A DNA stretch of 64,000 nt from Fimenecus sp964557975 (lineage in GTDB: Bacteria; Bacillota; Clostridia; Oscillospirales; Acutalibacteraceae), in the NCBI GenBank assembly GCA_964557975.1, contig CAZLCG010000001.1, positions 62,001-126,000 on the forward strand, read 5' to 3'. Below the pieces are notes generated by a model. That model had not been told where the DNA came from. It ran no database searches and saw only the letters and a program-made list of their open reading frames with translations. Below, one piece after another: positions 1 through 7,091 of the stretch. The position numbers and the translations under genes were made by a program. Numbering within the stretch: position 1 is the first letter of the stretch; each line of letters begins with the position of its first letter.

Positions 1-352
1 CGATTTTTTTAGCCGCGCCGTCCTCCGCTTTGACCTCGATAAAGCCGTTTCGGCAGATGGGGAGATAGAGCTGTGAGATCTGATAAGCCTTGGGCAAATC
101 GGGATAAAAATAGTTTTTGCGGTCAAATTTGGTATTTTGCGTTATGGTACAGTTTGTTGCGACGCCCGTGCGGATCGCATATTCAACCACCTTTTTGTTC
201 AAAAGCGGCAAAGTACCGGGCATACCCGAGCATATTTCGCAGACATGGCTGTTAGGCTCGCCGCCGAATTCCGTTGAGCAGCCGCAGAATATTTTTGTTT
301 CGGTGGACAGCTCGGTGTGAACTTCAAGCCCCATTACTGTTTCCCATTCCAT
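1..352 (-). CDS. gatB: Asp-tRNA(Asn)/Glu-tRNA(Gln) amidotransferase subunit B, N-terminal part
   Basis: Reverse-strand translation starts MEWETVMGLEVHTELSTETK and continues through FCGCSTEFG and DRKNYFYPDLPKAY, the N-terminal GatB signature. GatB is the kinase/tRNA-binding subunit of GatCAB, which activates the mischarged aspartyl or glutamyl residue before transamidation. Two CxxC-like cysteine pairs (FCGC and VCEIC) are visible and are typical of the zinc-binding cradle. Only about 117 codons are inside the window; the gene continues past position 1. The ATG at 352 follows the gatA stop by 13 bases with an AGGAGGAC-type ribosome site, so it is the last gene of an aspS1-gatC-gatA-gatB unit. 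Confidence 0.93.
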   Translation of the reverse strand, partial: MEWETVMGLEVHTELSTETKIFCGCSTEFGGEPNSHVCEICSGMPGTLPLLNKKVVEYAIRTGVATNCTITQNTKFDRKNYFYPDLPKAYQISQLYLPICRNGFIEVKAEDGAAKKI

Positions 353-365
353 AAGACTGTCCTCC

Positions 366-1829
366 TTAATCTGTTTTGGGTAAACCCTTATGATAGTCGG
401 TCGCGTTTTGGAAGGTCTTTGCCGCCGACATAATCTGCGCCTCGTCAAACGGCTTGCCGATCAACTGCATACCTATCGGCATACCGTCCCCATCAAAGCC
501 GCAGGGCAATGAGAACGAGGGCATACCCGCAATATTTATCATGACCGTGTAAATATCGCCGAGGTACATTTTAAGCGGATCGGAAAGGCTTTCTCCCATT
601 TTTAAAGCCGTGGTCGGCGCAACGGGACCCAAAAGCATATCGTATTTCTTAAACGCGTCGAAAAAGGCGTTTTGAATAAGCTTTTTTGCCTTTAACGCTT
701 TGTTGTAGTATGCGTCGTAATAGCCCGAGGAAAGAACGAAGTTGCCGAGCATTATTCTGCGCTTGACCTCCATACCGAAGCCGTCTGAGCGGCTTAAAAT
801 ATAACGGTCCAAAAGGTTTTCGCTTTCTTTCGAGGAGTAGCCGTATTTTATGCCGTCATACCTTGAAAGGTTTGAGCAAGCCTCCGCGCAGGCTATTATA
901 TAGTAGGTGGGTATTGCGTATTTTGCGATAGGCATACTGAAGAAACCGACTTCAGCGCCGAGTTCTTTAAATTTATCGGCGGCGGCAAGCACCGCGTTTT
1001 TAACATCCCCGTTGATGCCCTCGCCGAGATAATCCTCGGGAATACCGATTTTTTTGCCTTTAACGCCGTCCCTGACCGCGGCTTCAAAGTCAAATTCGGG
1101 AAAGACCGTTGATGTGCCGTCTTTTGCGTCCTTACCGCTTATAACCGAAAACGCAGCCGCGCAGTCGTCAACATCCTTTGCGATAGGACCTATCTGGTCA
1201 AGAGACGAGGCGTATGCGACAAGCCCGTAGCGCGAAACCGCGCCGTAGGTAGGTTTAAGCCCCGTAACGCCGCAGAAGGAGCAGGGCTGACGAATCGAGC
1301 CGCCCGTATCGGAGCCGAGCGCCAAAGGAGCAAGCCTTGCCGCGACAGCCGCCGCAGCACCGCCCGAGCTGCCGCCCGGAACCTTATCGACGTCCCAAGG
1401 GTTACGGGTAACGCCCGTTGCCGAGGTTTCCGTGGTGCTTCCCATAGCAAATTCATCCATATTAAGCTTGCCGATTATGACCATACCCTCCGCGTTCAGA
1501 CGGTTTATTACGGTTGCGTTATAGGTCGGTACAAAATTTTCAAGTATTTTTGACGAGCAGGTAGTGAGAACACCTTTAGTGCAAATATTGTCTTTAACAC
1601 CGACGGGAACGCCTGCAAGCCTGCCGGTATAAACACCGCTGTCAATACCCTTTTGAACCTCGTCCGCCCTTTTAATCGCCTCTTCGGCGCAGACCGTATT
1701 GTAGCAGTGATATTTGCCGTCATAAAGGCTTATCGCGTCAAGATATGCCGAAACGGCTTCTCTCGCGGTAATTTCTTTATTTTTAATTGCGGCTGAAATT
1801 TCAACCGCCGTCATTTCCGTAATCTTCAT
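366..1829 (-). CDS. gatA: Asp-tRNA(Asn)/Glu-tRNA(Gln) amidotransferase subunit A
   Basis: Amidase-signature enzyme that releases ammonia from glutamine for GatB. The Ser-cisSer-Lys triad is intact: K79 in GVPVGVKDN, cis-Ser S154 in PGGSSGG and nucleophile S178 in SDTGGSIRQP, at the numbering known for characterised GatA proteins. Length (487 aa) is normal. I chose the ATG at 1829; an in-frame GTG at 1841 overlapping the gatC stop would add four residues, but the AGGTGG upstream of the ATG would then lie inside the gene. It is co-transcribed with gatC and gatB. Presence of glnS at 43399 suggests the complex works mainly on Asp-tRNA(Asn) here, which is an inference. Confidence 0.96.
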   Translation of the reverse strand: MKITEMTAVEISAAIKNKEITAREAVSAYLDAISLYDGKYHCYNTVCAEEAIKRADEVQKGIDSGVYTGRLAGVPVGVKDNICTKGVLTTCSSKILENFVPTYNATVINRLNAEGMVIIGKLNMDEFAMGSTTETSATGVTRNPWDVDKVPGGSSGGAAAAVAARLAPLALGSDTGGSIRQPCSFCGVTGLKPTYGAVSRYGLVAYASSLDQIGPIAKDVDDCAAAFSVISGKDAKDGTSTVFPEFDFEAAVRDGVKGKKIGIPEDYLGEGINGDVKNAVLAAADKFKELGAEVGFFSMPIAKYAIPTYYIIACAEACSNLSRYDGIKYGYSSKESENLLDRYILSRSDGFGMEVKRRIMLGNFVLSSGYYDAYYNKALKAKKLIQNAFFDAFKKYDMLLGPVAPTTALKMGESLSDPLKMYLGDIYTVMINIAGMPSFSLPCGFDGDGMPIGMQLIGKPFDEAQIMSAAKTFQNATDYHKGLPKTD

Positions 1830-1837
1830 GCTCCACC

Positions 1838-2125
1838 TCACTCAACCGTTTTCGGAACAACGAAACAGCCGTTCCTGCTGTCGGGCGCGTTTTTAAGGAT
1901 ACTGTCAACGTCAGCCGTGTTGGTAACGGCGTCGTCACGCATTACGTTGGCGACGGGGAAGGAGTGCGAAGCAGGCTCGATACCTTCGGTATCAAGCTCG
2001 TTGAGCGTGTCAATATATGTGAGAATATCCTGCAAGTCCTTTTCGGACGCCTGTCTTTCCTCCTCGGTCAGACGGATTCTGCCGAGCTTTTCAAGGTATT
2101 CGACAAGCTCTCTGTCAATGGTCAT
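1838..2125 (-). CDS. gatC: Asp-tRNA(Asn)/Glu-tRNA(Gln) amidotransferase subunit C
   Basis: Small 95-aa subunit that wraps around GatA and GatB and stabilises the complex. The sequence shows the family pattern: an N-terminal helical part (LVEYLEKLGRIRLTEEER), then ILTYIDTLNELDTEGIEPASH, and a C-terminal segment with MRDDAV and a late P-K pair. The length is as expected. The stop codon abuts the gatA start, implying translational coupling, and the gene starts about 60 bases after aspS1, so aspartyl-tRNA formation and its transamidation are made from one transcript. Confidence 0.95.
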   Translation of the reverse strand: MTIDRELVEYLEKLGRIRLTEEERQASEKDLQDILTYIDTLNELDTEGIEPASHSFPVANVMRDDAVTNTADVDSILKNAPDSRNGCFVVPKTVE

Positions 2126-2184
2126 AATTTATTTTCCTTTCACCTTAAAGCCCCGCCGGAAGGCAGGGAAGAACAGACTTGAAT

Positions 2185-3936
2185 TTACTTTTCGGGTACG
2201 GGGCGGCGAAGCTTAATGTGAACCTCTCTTAACTGCTGCTCCGAAACAGAATTCGGCGCGCCCAAAAGCATATCCTGAGCGTTGGAGTTCATAGGGAACG
2301 CAATAATTTCACGGATGTTTTCTTCATCCTTTAAAAGCATTATCATACGGTCGACGCCCGGCGCCATACCCGCATGAGGCGGCGCGCCGTAATGGAAAGC
2401 GCGGAACAGAGCGCCGAAGCGCTTTTCAACCTCTTCGGCTGTGTAGCCCGCAAGCTCGAACGCTTTAACCATTATGTCGGGGCGGTGGTTCCGCACTGCG
2501 CCCGAAGAAAGCTCAACGCCGTTGCATACAATGTCGTACTGGTAAGCCTTAACCGTAAGCGGATCATCGTTTTCAAGCGCTTCCATCCCGCCCTGCGGCA
2601 TCGAGAACGGATTGTGCGTAAAATCGAGCTTGCCCTCGTCCGTCCTCTCATACATCGGGAAGTCGGTTATAAAGCACATATCGAACCTGTCTTTATCAAT
2701 AATATCAAGTCTTTCGCCGAGAGCGGTCCTTATCTGCCCCGCAAGAGCGTTTACGGTCTTAATGCTGTCGCAGATAAAGAACAGCGTGTCATCGGTTTTT
2801 AAATTCAGCATCTCTTTAAGCGCGGCTTTCTTTTCGGGGATTAGGAACTTGTCGATAGGGCCTTTAAACGAGCCGTCCTCAAGAACGGTTAGATAGCCCA
2901 AGCCCTTCATACCGATTGAAAGCGCATAATCAAGCAGCTTTTCAAAAAAGCCCTTCGAGCATTTGCCGCACGGCGCTGCGATACCCCTTACGGGTTTGCC
3001 CTGAAACGCTTTAAATTCAACGTCGCTGAAATACTCGGTAAGGTCGCATATTTCAAGCGGATTGCGAAGGTCGGGCTTGTCGGTGCCGTATTTAAGCATG
3101 GCTTCCTCATACGGAATCCTTACGAACGGCGCGGGGGAAACCTTTTTGCCGCCGCCGAATTTTGTAAACGTATCGTAAAGCACGTCTTCCGCAACCTCAA
3201 AAACATCCTCCTGAGTTGCAAAAGCCATTTCAAAATCAAGCTGATAGAACTCTCCCGGTGAACGGTCGGCTCTTGCGTCCTCGTCCCTGAAGCAGGGAGC
3301 AATCTGGAAATATTTGTCGAAGCCCGAGACCATGAGGAGCTGTTTGAATTGCTGCGGAGCCTGCGGAAGAGCGTAAAATTTTCCCTCGTGCTTTCTTGAC
3401 GGGATAATATAGTCCCTTGCGCCCTCGGGAGACGAGCAGGTGAGAATCGGAGTATTGATTTCGGGGAAGCCGAGACTTTCCATCTTTTTGCGCAGGAAGC
3501 TTACAACCTGCGAGCGGAAAAGGATATTGTCGCGCATTTTTTTGTTTCTCAAGTCAAGGAAACGGTAGGTAAGCCTTGCATCCTCTCTTGTGGCGGTTGA
3601 CTCGTCAATTTCAAACGGCAGCGCTTCGGTACACGCGCCGAGAATTTCAAGTCGCGACACCTTGACTTCAAGCTCGCCTGTAGGAATTTTTTTATTTACG
3701 GTTTCCGCGTCCCTTTTTACGACCTCGCCCGTTACGGAAATAACACATTCCTTATGAACGCCTTTTAAAAGACTGTCGTCGTTTATAACGACCTGCGTAA
3801 TACCGTATTGGTCGCGCAAATCAATAAAGATTACGCCGCCGTGGTCGCGGATCGTGCCGACCCACCCCGCAAGGCTGACGGTTTTGCCCAAGTCGTCAAA
3901 CGAAATACTGTTGCAGTTCTTTGTCCTGTAAGCCAT
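2185..3936 (-). CDS. aspS: aspartyl-tRNA synthetase, probably non-discriminating (AspRS 1)
   Basis: Bacterial-type class IIb AspRS of 583 aa: N-terminal OB fold (residues about 1-105), catalytic core, GAD insertion (around FLIPEKKAALKEML) and class II motif 3 near the C terminus (APGVDRMIML). The OB-fold segment reads GWVGTIRDHGGVIF; His at position 32 corresponds to the His that marks non-discriminating bacterial AspRS, where discriminating enzymes carry Leu. Such enzymes charge both tRNA(Asp) and tRNA(Asn). Directly followed by gatC-gatA-gatB, it would feed GatCAB. Start chosen at ATG 3936 (MAYRTKN) with GGAAGG upstream; two upstream in-frame starts lack a spaced ribosome site. A second AspRS lies at 58850. 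Substrate range is inferred. Confidence 0.93.
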   Translation of the reverse strand: MAYRTKNCNSISFDDLGKTVSLAGWVGTIRDHGGVIFIDLRDQYGITQVVINDDSLLKGVHKECVISVTGEVVKRDAETVNKKIPTGELEVKVSRLEILGACTEALPFEIDESTATREDARLTYRFLDLRNKKMRDNILFRSQVVSFLRKKMESLGFPEINTPILTCSSPEGARDYIIPSRKHEGKFYALPQAPQQFKQLLMVSGFDKYFQIAPCFRDEDARADRSPGEFYQLDFEMAFATQEDVFEVAEDVLYDTFTKFGGGKKVSPAPFVRIPYEEAMLKYGTDKPDLRNPLEICDLTEYFSDVEFKAFQGKPVRGIAAPCGKCSKGFFEKLLDYALSIGMKGLGYLTVLEDGSFKGPIDKFLIPEKKAALKEMLNLKTDDTLFFICDSIKTVNALAGQIRTALGERLDIIDKDRFDMCFITDFPMYERTDEGKLDFTHNPFSMPQGGMEALENDDPLTVKAYQYDIVCNGVELSSGAVRNHRPDIMVKAFELAGYTAEEVEKRFGALFRAFHYGAPPHAGMAPGVDRMIMLLKDEENIREIIAFPMNSNAQDMLLGAPNSVSEQQLREVHIKLRRPVPEK

Positions 3937-3957
3937 TATATACATTCCTTCCGATTG

Positions 3958-3976
3958 CCCCCGAAAGCTTCGGGGG
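3958..3976 (-). promoter_or_regulatory. hairpin just upstream of the aspS1 ribosome site
   Basis: Perfect inverted repeat CCCCCGAA / TTCGGGGG with a 3-base loop, about 8 bases before the GGAAGG ribosome site of aspS1. There is no following T run, so it is not an ordinary terminator. Its position could affect initiation or mRNA stability; function is inferred. Confidence 0.45.
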
Positions 3977-4017
3977 ATAATCATAACTTTCCGATTATAT
4001 GAGTTTTTATTATATCA

Positions 4018-4078
4018 CAATTTCATTGTGCTTAATGCACAATGGGCGGCGTTAGCCGCAGGGCGGCAGCCCAAATTG
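4018..4078. repeat. cloverleaf-like palindromic element
   Basis: Outer arms CAATTT (4018-4023) and AAATTG (4073-4078) enclose three consecutive hairpins: CATTGTGC/GCACAATG (4024-4044), GCGGC/GCCGC (4046-4059) and GGGC/GCCC (4061-4072). This is the look of a REP- or MITE-type extragenic palindromic element. No second full copy was seen in the window. Confidence 0.55.
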
Positions 4079-4085
4079 ATGTTAA

Positions 4086-4359
4086 AATGTTCTCCGCAGC
4101 TCTTGAAATCTTTGATTTCTTAGAGATACGTGAGGTTATTTAGACGGTAAAACGTCGCAATGTTCTCCGCAGCTCTTGAAATCTTTGATTTCTTAGAGAT
4201 GCGTGAGGTTATTTAGACGGTAAAACGTCGCAATGTTCTCCGCAGCTCTTGAAATCTTTGATTTCTTAGAGATGCGTGAGGTTATTTAGACGGTAAAACG
4301 TCGCAATGTTCTCCGCAGCTCTTGAAATCTTTGATTTCTTAGAGATGCGTGAGGTTATT
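4086..4359. repeat. 73-bp tandem repeat, 3.8 copies
   Basis: Units start at 4086, 4159, 4232 and 4305; the last stops after 55 bp. Copies are nearly identical, the only difference I see being a/g in the AGAGATRCGTGAGG part of unit 1. Each unit contains a hairpin built on GAAATC-TTT-GATTTC flanked by CTCT/AGAG, and the full units also carry GACG/CGTC. No spacers separate units, so it is not CRISPR. The end farthest from aspS1 merges with a minus-strand promoter candidate, so the repeats may be transcribed as the aspS1 leader. Confidence 0.9.
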
Positions 4360-4385
4360 ATAACACAACAAAACCTCATTGTATA
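4357..4385 (-). promoter_or_regulatory. candidate promoter for aspS1-gatCAB
   Basis: On the minus strand: TATACA, 17 bp, TATAAT, followed by AACCTCAC. The -10 and start region share 16 identical bases with the mreB promoter region (51405-51420). The -35 is a 4/6 match. A weaker TTGTGA/TATAAT pair with 15-bp spacing lies closer to the gene, near 3993-4019. Confidence 0.4.
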
Positions 4386-4430
4386 GTATTTTATTACATA
4401 ATAACGGCAGTTGTAAAGTGAAAAATTTAA

Positions 4431-4459
4431 TTGAATTTCATAATAATATATGATAGAAT
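4431..4459 (+). promoter_or_regulatory. promoter of the 4546-7018 unit
   Basis: TTGAAT, exactly 17 bp, TAGAAT, followed by AAC, about 85 bases upstream of the first ATG. Confidence 0.6.
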
Positions 4460-4545
4460 AACTATACTTATATTATAACGTCTGTTTTGATTTGTATTTT
4501 CGGCTGACGCAGGCGGGAAATAAATAATAAAGGATTATTGTTTTA

Positions 4546-5271
4546 ATGGAAGAAAGATTTTCACCGGGATATATTCCCGCAGCGCACAAGATTTTATGGC
4601 TTGTTCTTCGTATCGGTATTTTGATTTGGGGCGTTTACGGGCTTTTTCACGGCTCGGTCGTCGAATTTCTTGAAGCAATATTTGCAATAATGTTTACCCA
4701 TCTTTGGGACTTTTTTCAGATATTCGGCGGCAATTCGTTTATTATAAGGGTCGACTATCTTACGCAGACTATGCTTAATTTGTTTATCTTTATCGGCGTT
4801 GTCGTCGGCTCAACTCTGAACAACAGAACGGATTTCCACGATTTTGACATTGTTACGCACTTCTTTGCGGGCTTTATTTCCGCTTGGTTCGCATATGATT
4901 TTGCCGTGATAATTCAGGGACGGAAAAGGAGGCTTTCTCCCGCGCTCGCTTCGCTTTTCTCGTTTTGCTTTGCTTTGGGAATTTCCGTCGGCTGGGAAAT
5001 TTACGAGTTTACTATGGATAGGGTATACGGGCTTGCGCTTCAATGCTCCGCCCCGATGTCGGAGTACGGTCTTACGGACACTATGACGGATTTCATTGTG
5101 ACGGCTGTAGGCTCGCTCGCGGGTATGTTTTCGGTTGCTTTTTACAGAAACGGAATAATAGGACCCAATAAGAAAATATATAAGGAACGCGCAAAAAGAG
5201 CGGAAGAAACCGAACAGCTTAAAGAAAGATTGCTGAAGGAGTACTTGAATGAGCATAAAAATAACGGCTGA
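4546..5271 (+). CDS. integral membrane protein, DUF2238/YjdF-like
   Basis: A 241-aa protein with about five to six hydrophobic segments (around residues 16-36, 42-60, 76-92, 105-125, 135-155 and 180-200) and a charged C-terminal tail rich in K, R and E that looks helical. Conserved-looking polar positions sit in or near membrane segments: DIVTHFFAGF, WEIYEFTMD and DTMTDFIVTAVGSLAG. This H/E/D arrangement resembles DUF2238 (YjdF-type) membrane proteins of unknown function; the assignment is from memory and moderate. The end overlaps the degV start by 23 bases, so the two are coupled. Confidence 0.75.
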   Translation: MEERFSPGYIPAAHKILWLVLRIGILIWGVYGLFHGSVVEFLEAIFAIMFTHLWDFFQIFGGNSFIIRVDYLTQTMLNLFIFIGVVVGSTLNNRTDFHDFDIVTHFFAGFISAWFAYDFAVIIQGRKRRLSPALASLFSFCFALGISVGWEIYEFTMDRVYGLALQCSAPMSEYGLTDTMTDFIVTAVGSLAGMFSVAFYRNGIIGPNKKIYKERAKRAEETEQLKERLLKEYLNEHKNNG

Positions 5272-6100
5272 CAGTCCTGCCGACTTACCAAAGGGGATAT
5301 GCGAAAAATACGGCGTAAATACGATTCCGCTTCATATTATTCTCGGAAACGACTGCTTTGAAGACGGATTAAACGTGACGCCCGACGATATTTACGCTTA
5401 TTACGAAAGGGAAAACGATCTTCCCAAAACCTCGGCGGTTTCGGTCGCGGAGTACGCTTCGTTCTTTGATAAGCTGACCGAAAACGGCGACAGCGTTGTT
5501 CATTTCTGTATTTCAAGCGGTATATCTTCAACCTATCGCAACGCGGCGCTTGCCGCCGAAGCTTTTCCGAAGGTTTATGTTATAGATTCAAAAAGCTTTA
5601 CGACGGGGATCGCGCTTTTGGTTATAAAGGCGTCCGAAATGGCCGAAAGCGGCATGAGCGCAGAGGAGGTTGCCCTTGAAAGCTCAAAGCTCGTCGGCAA
5701 AACGGACACGACCTTTATAGTAAGTAATCTCGAATTTCTCAGGAAAGGCGGAAGATGCTCGGGCGTCGCCGCTTTCGGCGCGAACCTTTTGGGCATAAAG
5801 CCGTCAATTACAATCGACAGCGAGGGACGGCTGATTGTTGATAAAAAATACAGAGGAAAGCTTGACGCTTGTATCGAGCATTATATAAACGATTTACTCG
5901 AGGAAAATAAGGGCAATATAGATAACAGCCGCGCGGTTCTTGCAAGGACGGACGGCGTGACGGACGAAATAATGGAGAGGGCAAAAAAGCAGATAACGGA
6001 CGCCGCGGGCTTTAAAGAGGTGATAGTTTCAAAGGCGGGCTGTACCATAACTTCGCATTGCGGCAAGGGTACTTTTTGTTTTATGTTTATGAGAAAATAA
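5249..6100 (+). CDS. DegV family fatty-acid-binding protein
   Basis: 283 aa with the DegV hallmarks: N-terminal TADSPADLPKGICEKYG, the ligand-contact segments KTSAVSVAEYASFF and ISSGISSTYRNA, and VIDSKSFTTGIALLV. DegV proteins bind a long-chain fatty acid between two domains; in Firmicutes some act as FakB, presenting the fatty acid to the FakA kinase. No fakA is next to it here. It begins inside the upstream membrane-protein gene and is followed after 15 bases by a lipoprotein gene, making a compact three-gene operon at the cell envelope. Confidence 0.92.
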   Translation: MSIKITADSPADLPKGICEKYGVNTIPLHIILGNDCFEDGLNVTPDDIYAYYERENDLPKTSAVSVAEYASFFDKLTENGDSVVHFCISSGISSTYRNAALAAEAFPKVYVIDSKSFTTGIALLVIKASEMAESGMSAEEVALESSKLVGKTDTTFIVSNLEFLRKGGRCSGVAAFGANLLGIKPSITIDSEGRLIVDKKYRGKLDACIEHYINDLLEENKGNIDNSRAVLARTDGVTDEIMERAKKQITDAAGFKEVIVSKAGCTITSHCGKGTFCFMFMRK

Positions 6101-6115
6101 AGGCGGGTGCGGTGT

Positions 6116-7018
6116 ATGAAAAAACGAATAGCGGCATTACTGATGGCTTCGGCGGTTTTTCTTTCGCTTTGCTCTTGCGGTAAAAATTCATCCGTAAGCG
6201 TTAACGGCACTAAAATAGGAAGCGGTATATATAAGTATTTTCTTGACTGCGCCGAAAATGAAAATCCCGACGCGGATAAGAGCGTTCAAGCGCAGGCGGC
6301 TATGAAAAAAATTTCCGAATACGTTGCGGTAAATTCGGAATTTGCGAACAGAAGCATTGTTTTGGACGTGTCGGAAAAGGCGGAGCTTTCCGATACGGTA
6401 AATTCGTATTGGAGGCTGTTTTCCTCATATTATGACGGGATAGGCGTTTCAAAGCAGGATATTTATGAAATTGAACTGAGCAACGTTTACAGAGAAAAGC
6501 TTTTGGAGAATTATTACTCGGCTGACGGGGATAATCCCGTTACGGACGAGGAGCTAAAGTCCTATTTCGGCAGCAATTTTATAGCCTTCAGGGCGGTCAC
6601 GGGCTTTTTAACCACGGTTGACGCGGAGAATAAAACCGTTTCGCTTTCCGACGCTGACAGGCAGGCTGTGATTGATGTGTTCAACAATATGGCAAATGAA
6701 ATCAATGAGGGAATATCGGATTTCGATAAGGTCAGCGGGTATGCTCAAAACGCTGTGGTTACAAGCGAAACGGTGGTTATAGGCAGGGATAACGCAAGCT
6801 ATCCCGAGGGCTTTTTCGATAACGTTACGGGCGTCGGCGCAGGGCAGGCGGCAAGCTTCGTTATAGGGGATTATATTTTTACCGTTCAGAGATATGATAT
6901 AAATTCCGAGGAGCTTAATCTTTTTGAAACATATAGGGCGGACTGCCTTAAATCACTCAAGGGCGAGGATTTCGACGCGGTGGTTGCCGATTGGGCACAG
7001 GCGTATGCTTGCGTATAG
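6116..7018 (+). CDS. secreted lipoprotein, possibly SurA/PrsA-like foldase
   Basis: Start set at ATG 6116 (MKKRIAALLM) because an upstream in-frame GTG has no ribosome site of its own. The N terminus is a classic lipoprotein signal: two K and one R, a hydrophobic stretch, then LCSCGK with the lipidated Cys at about residue 22. The mature part contains PVTDEELKSYFGSNFIAFRAV, which resembles the linker between the N-terminal helical domain and the parvulin-type region of SurA/PrsA proteins; I cannot confirm a complete isomerase domain. About 300 aa. Last gene of the 4546-7018 unit. Confidence 0.8.
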   Translation: MKKRIAALLMASAVFLSLCSCGKNSSVSVNGTKIGSGIYKYFLDCAENENPDADKSVQAQAAMKKISEYVAVNSEFANRSIVLDVSEKAELSDTVNSYWRLFSSYYDGIGVSKQDIYEIELSNVYREKLLENYYSADGDNPVTDEELKSYFGSNFIAFRAVTGFLTTVDAENKTVSLSDADRQAVIDVFNNMANEINEGISDFDKVSGYAQNAVVTSETVVIGRDNASYPEGFFDNVTGVGAGQAASFVIGDYIFTVQRYDINSEELNLFETYRADCLKSLKGEDFDAVVADWAQAYACV

Positions 7019-7037
7019 CAAAGAAAAAACGCATAAT

Positions 7038-7073
7038 AAAAGCGGTTGTTTCGGAAATCGGAACAGCCGCTTT
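7038..7073. terminator. bidirectional terminator between lipoprotein gene and lysC
   Basis: Stem AAAGCGGTTGTT pairing with AACAGCCGCTTT (one G-T pair) between convergent genes; a T-rich tract follows on the minus strand. Confidence 0.75.
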
Positions 7074-7091
7074 AAGCTTATTACCTTTTAA

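Larger units (their letters stand above)
3937..4545. other. 609-bp divergent intergenic region with repeats and promoters
   Basis: No credible coding sequence. From left to right it holds a GC-rich hairpin close to the aspS1 ribosome site (3958-3976), possible minus-strand promoter sequences, a cloverleaf-like palindromic element (4018-4078), 3.8 copies of a 73-bp repeat (4086-4359), a minus-strand promoter candidate (4357-4385) and a plus-strand promoter (4431-4459). No T-box consensus (TGGNACCGCG) was found on the minus strand, although T-box control is known for some clostridial aspS-gatCAB operons. Confidence 0.8.

Noticed and set aside
4086..4359. CRISPR array
   Set aside because: Units are contiguous 73-bp copies with no variable spacers and no cas genes nearby.
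3937..4545. T-box riboswitch controlling aspS1-gatCAB
   Set aside because: T-box control is known for some clostridial aspS-gatCAB operons, but no TGGNACCGCG antiterminator or terminator pair was found on the minus strand.
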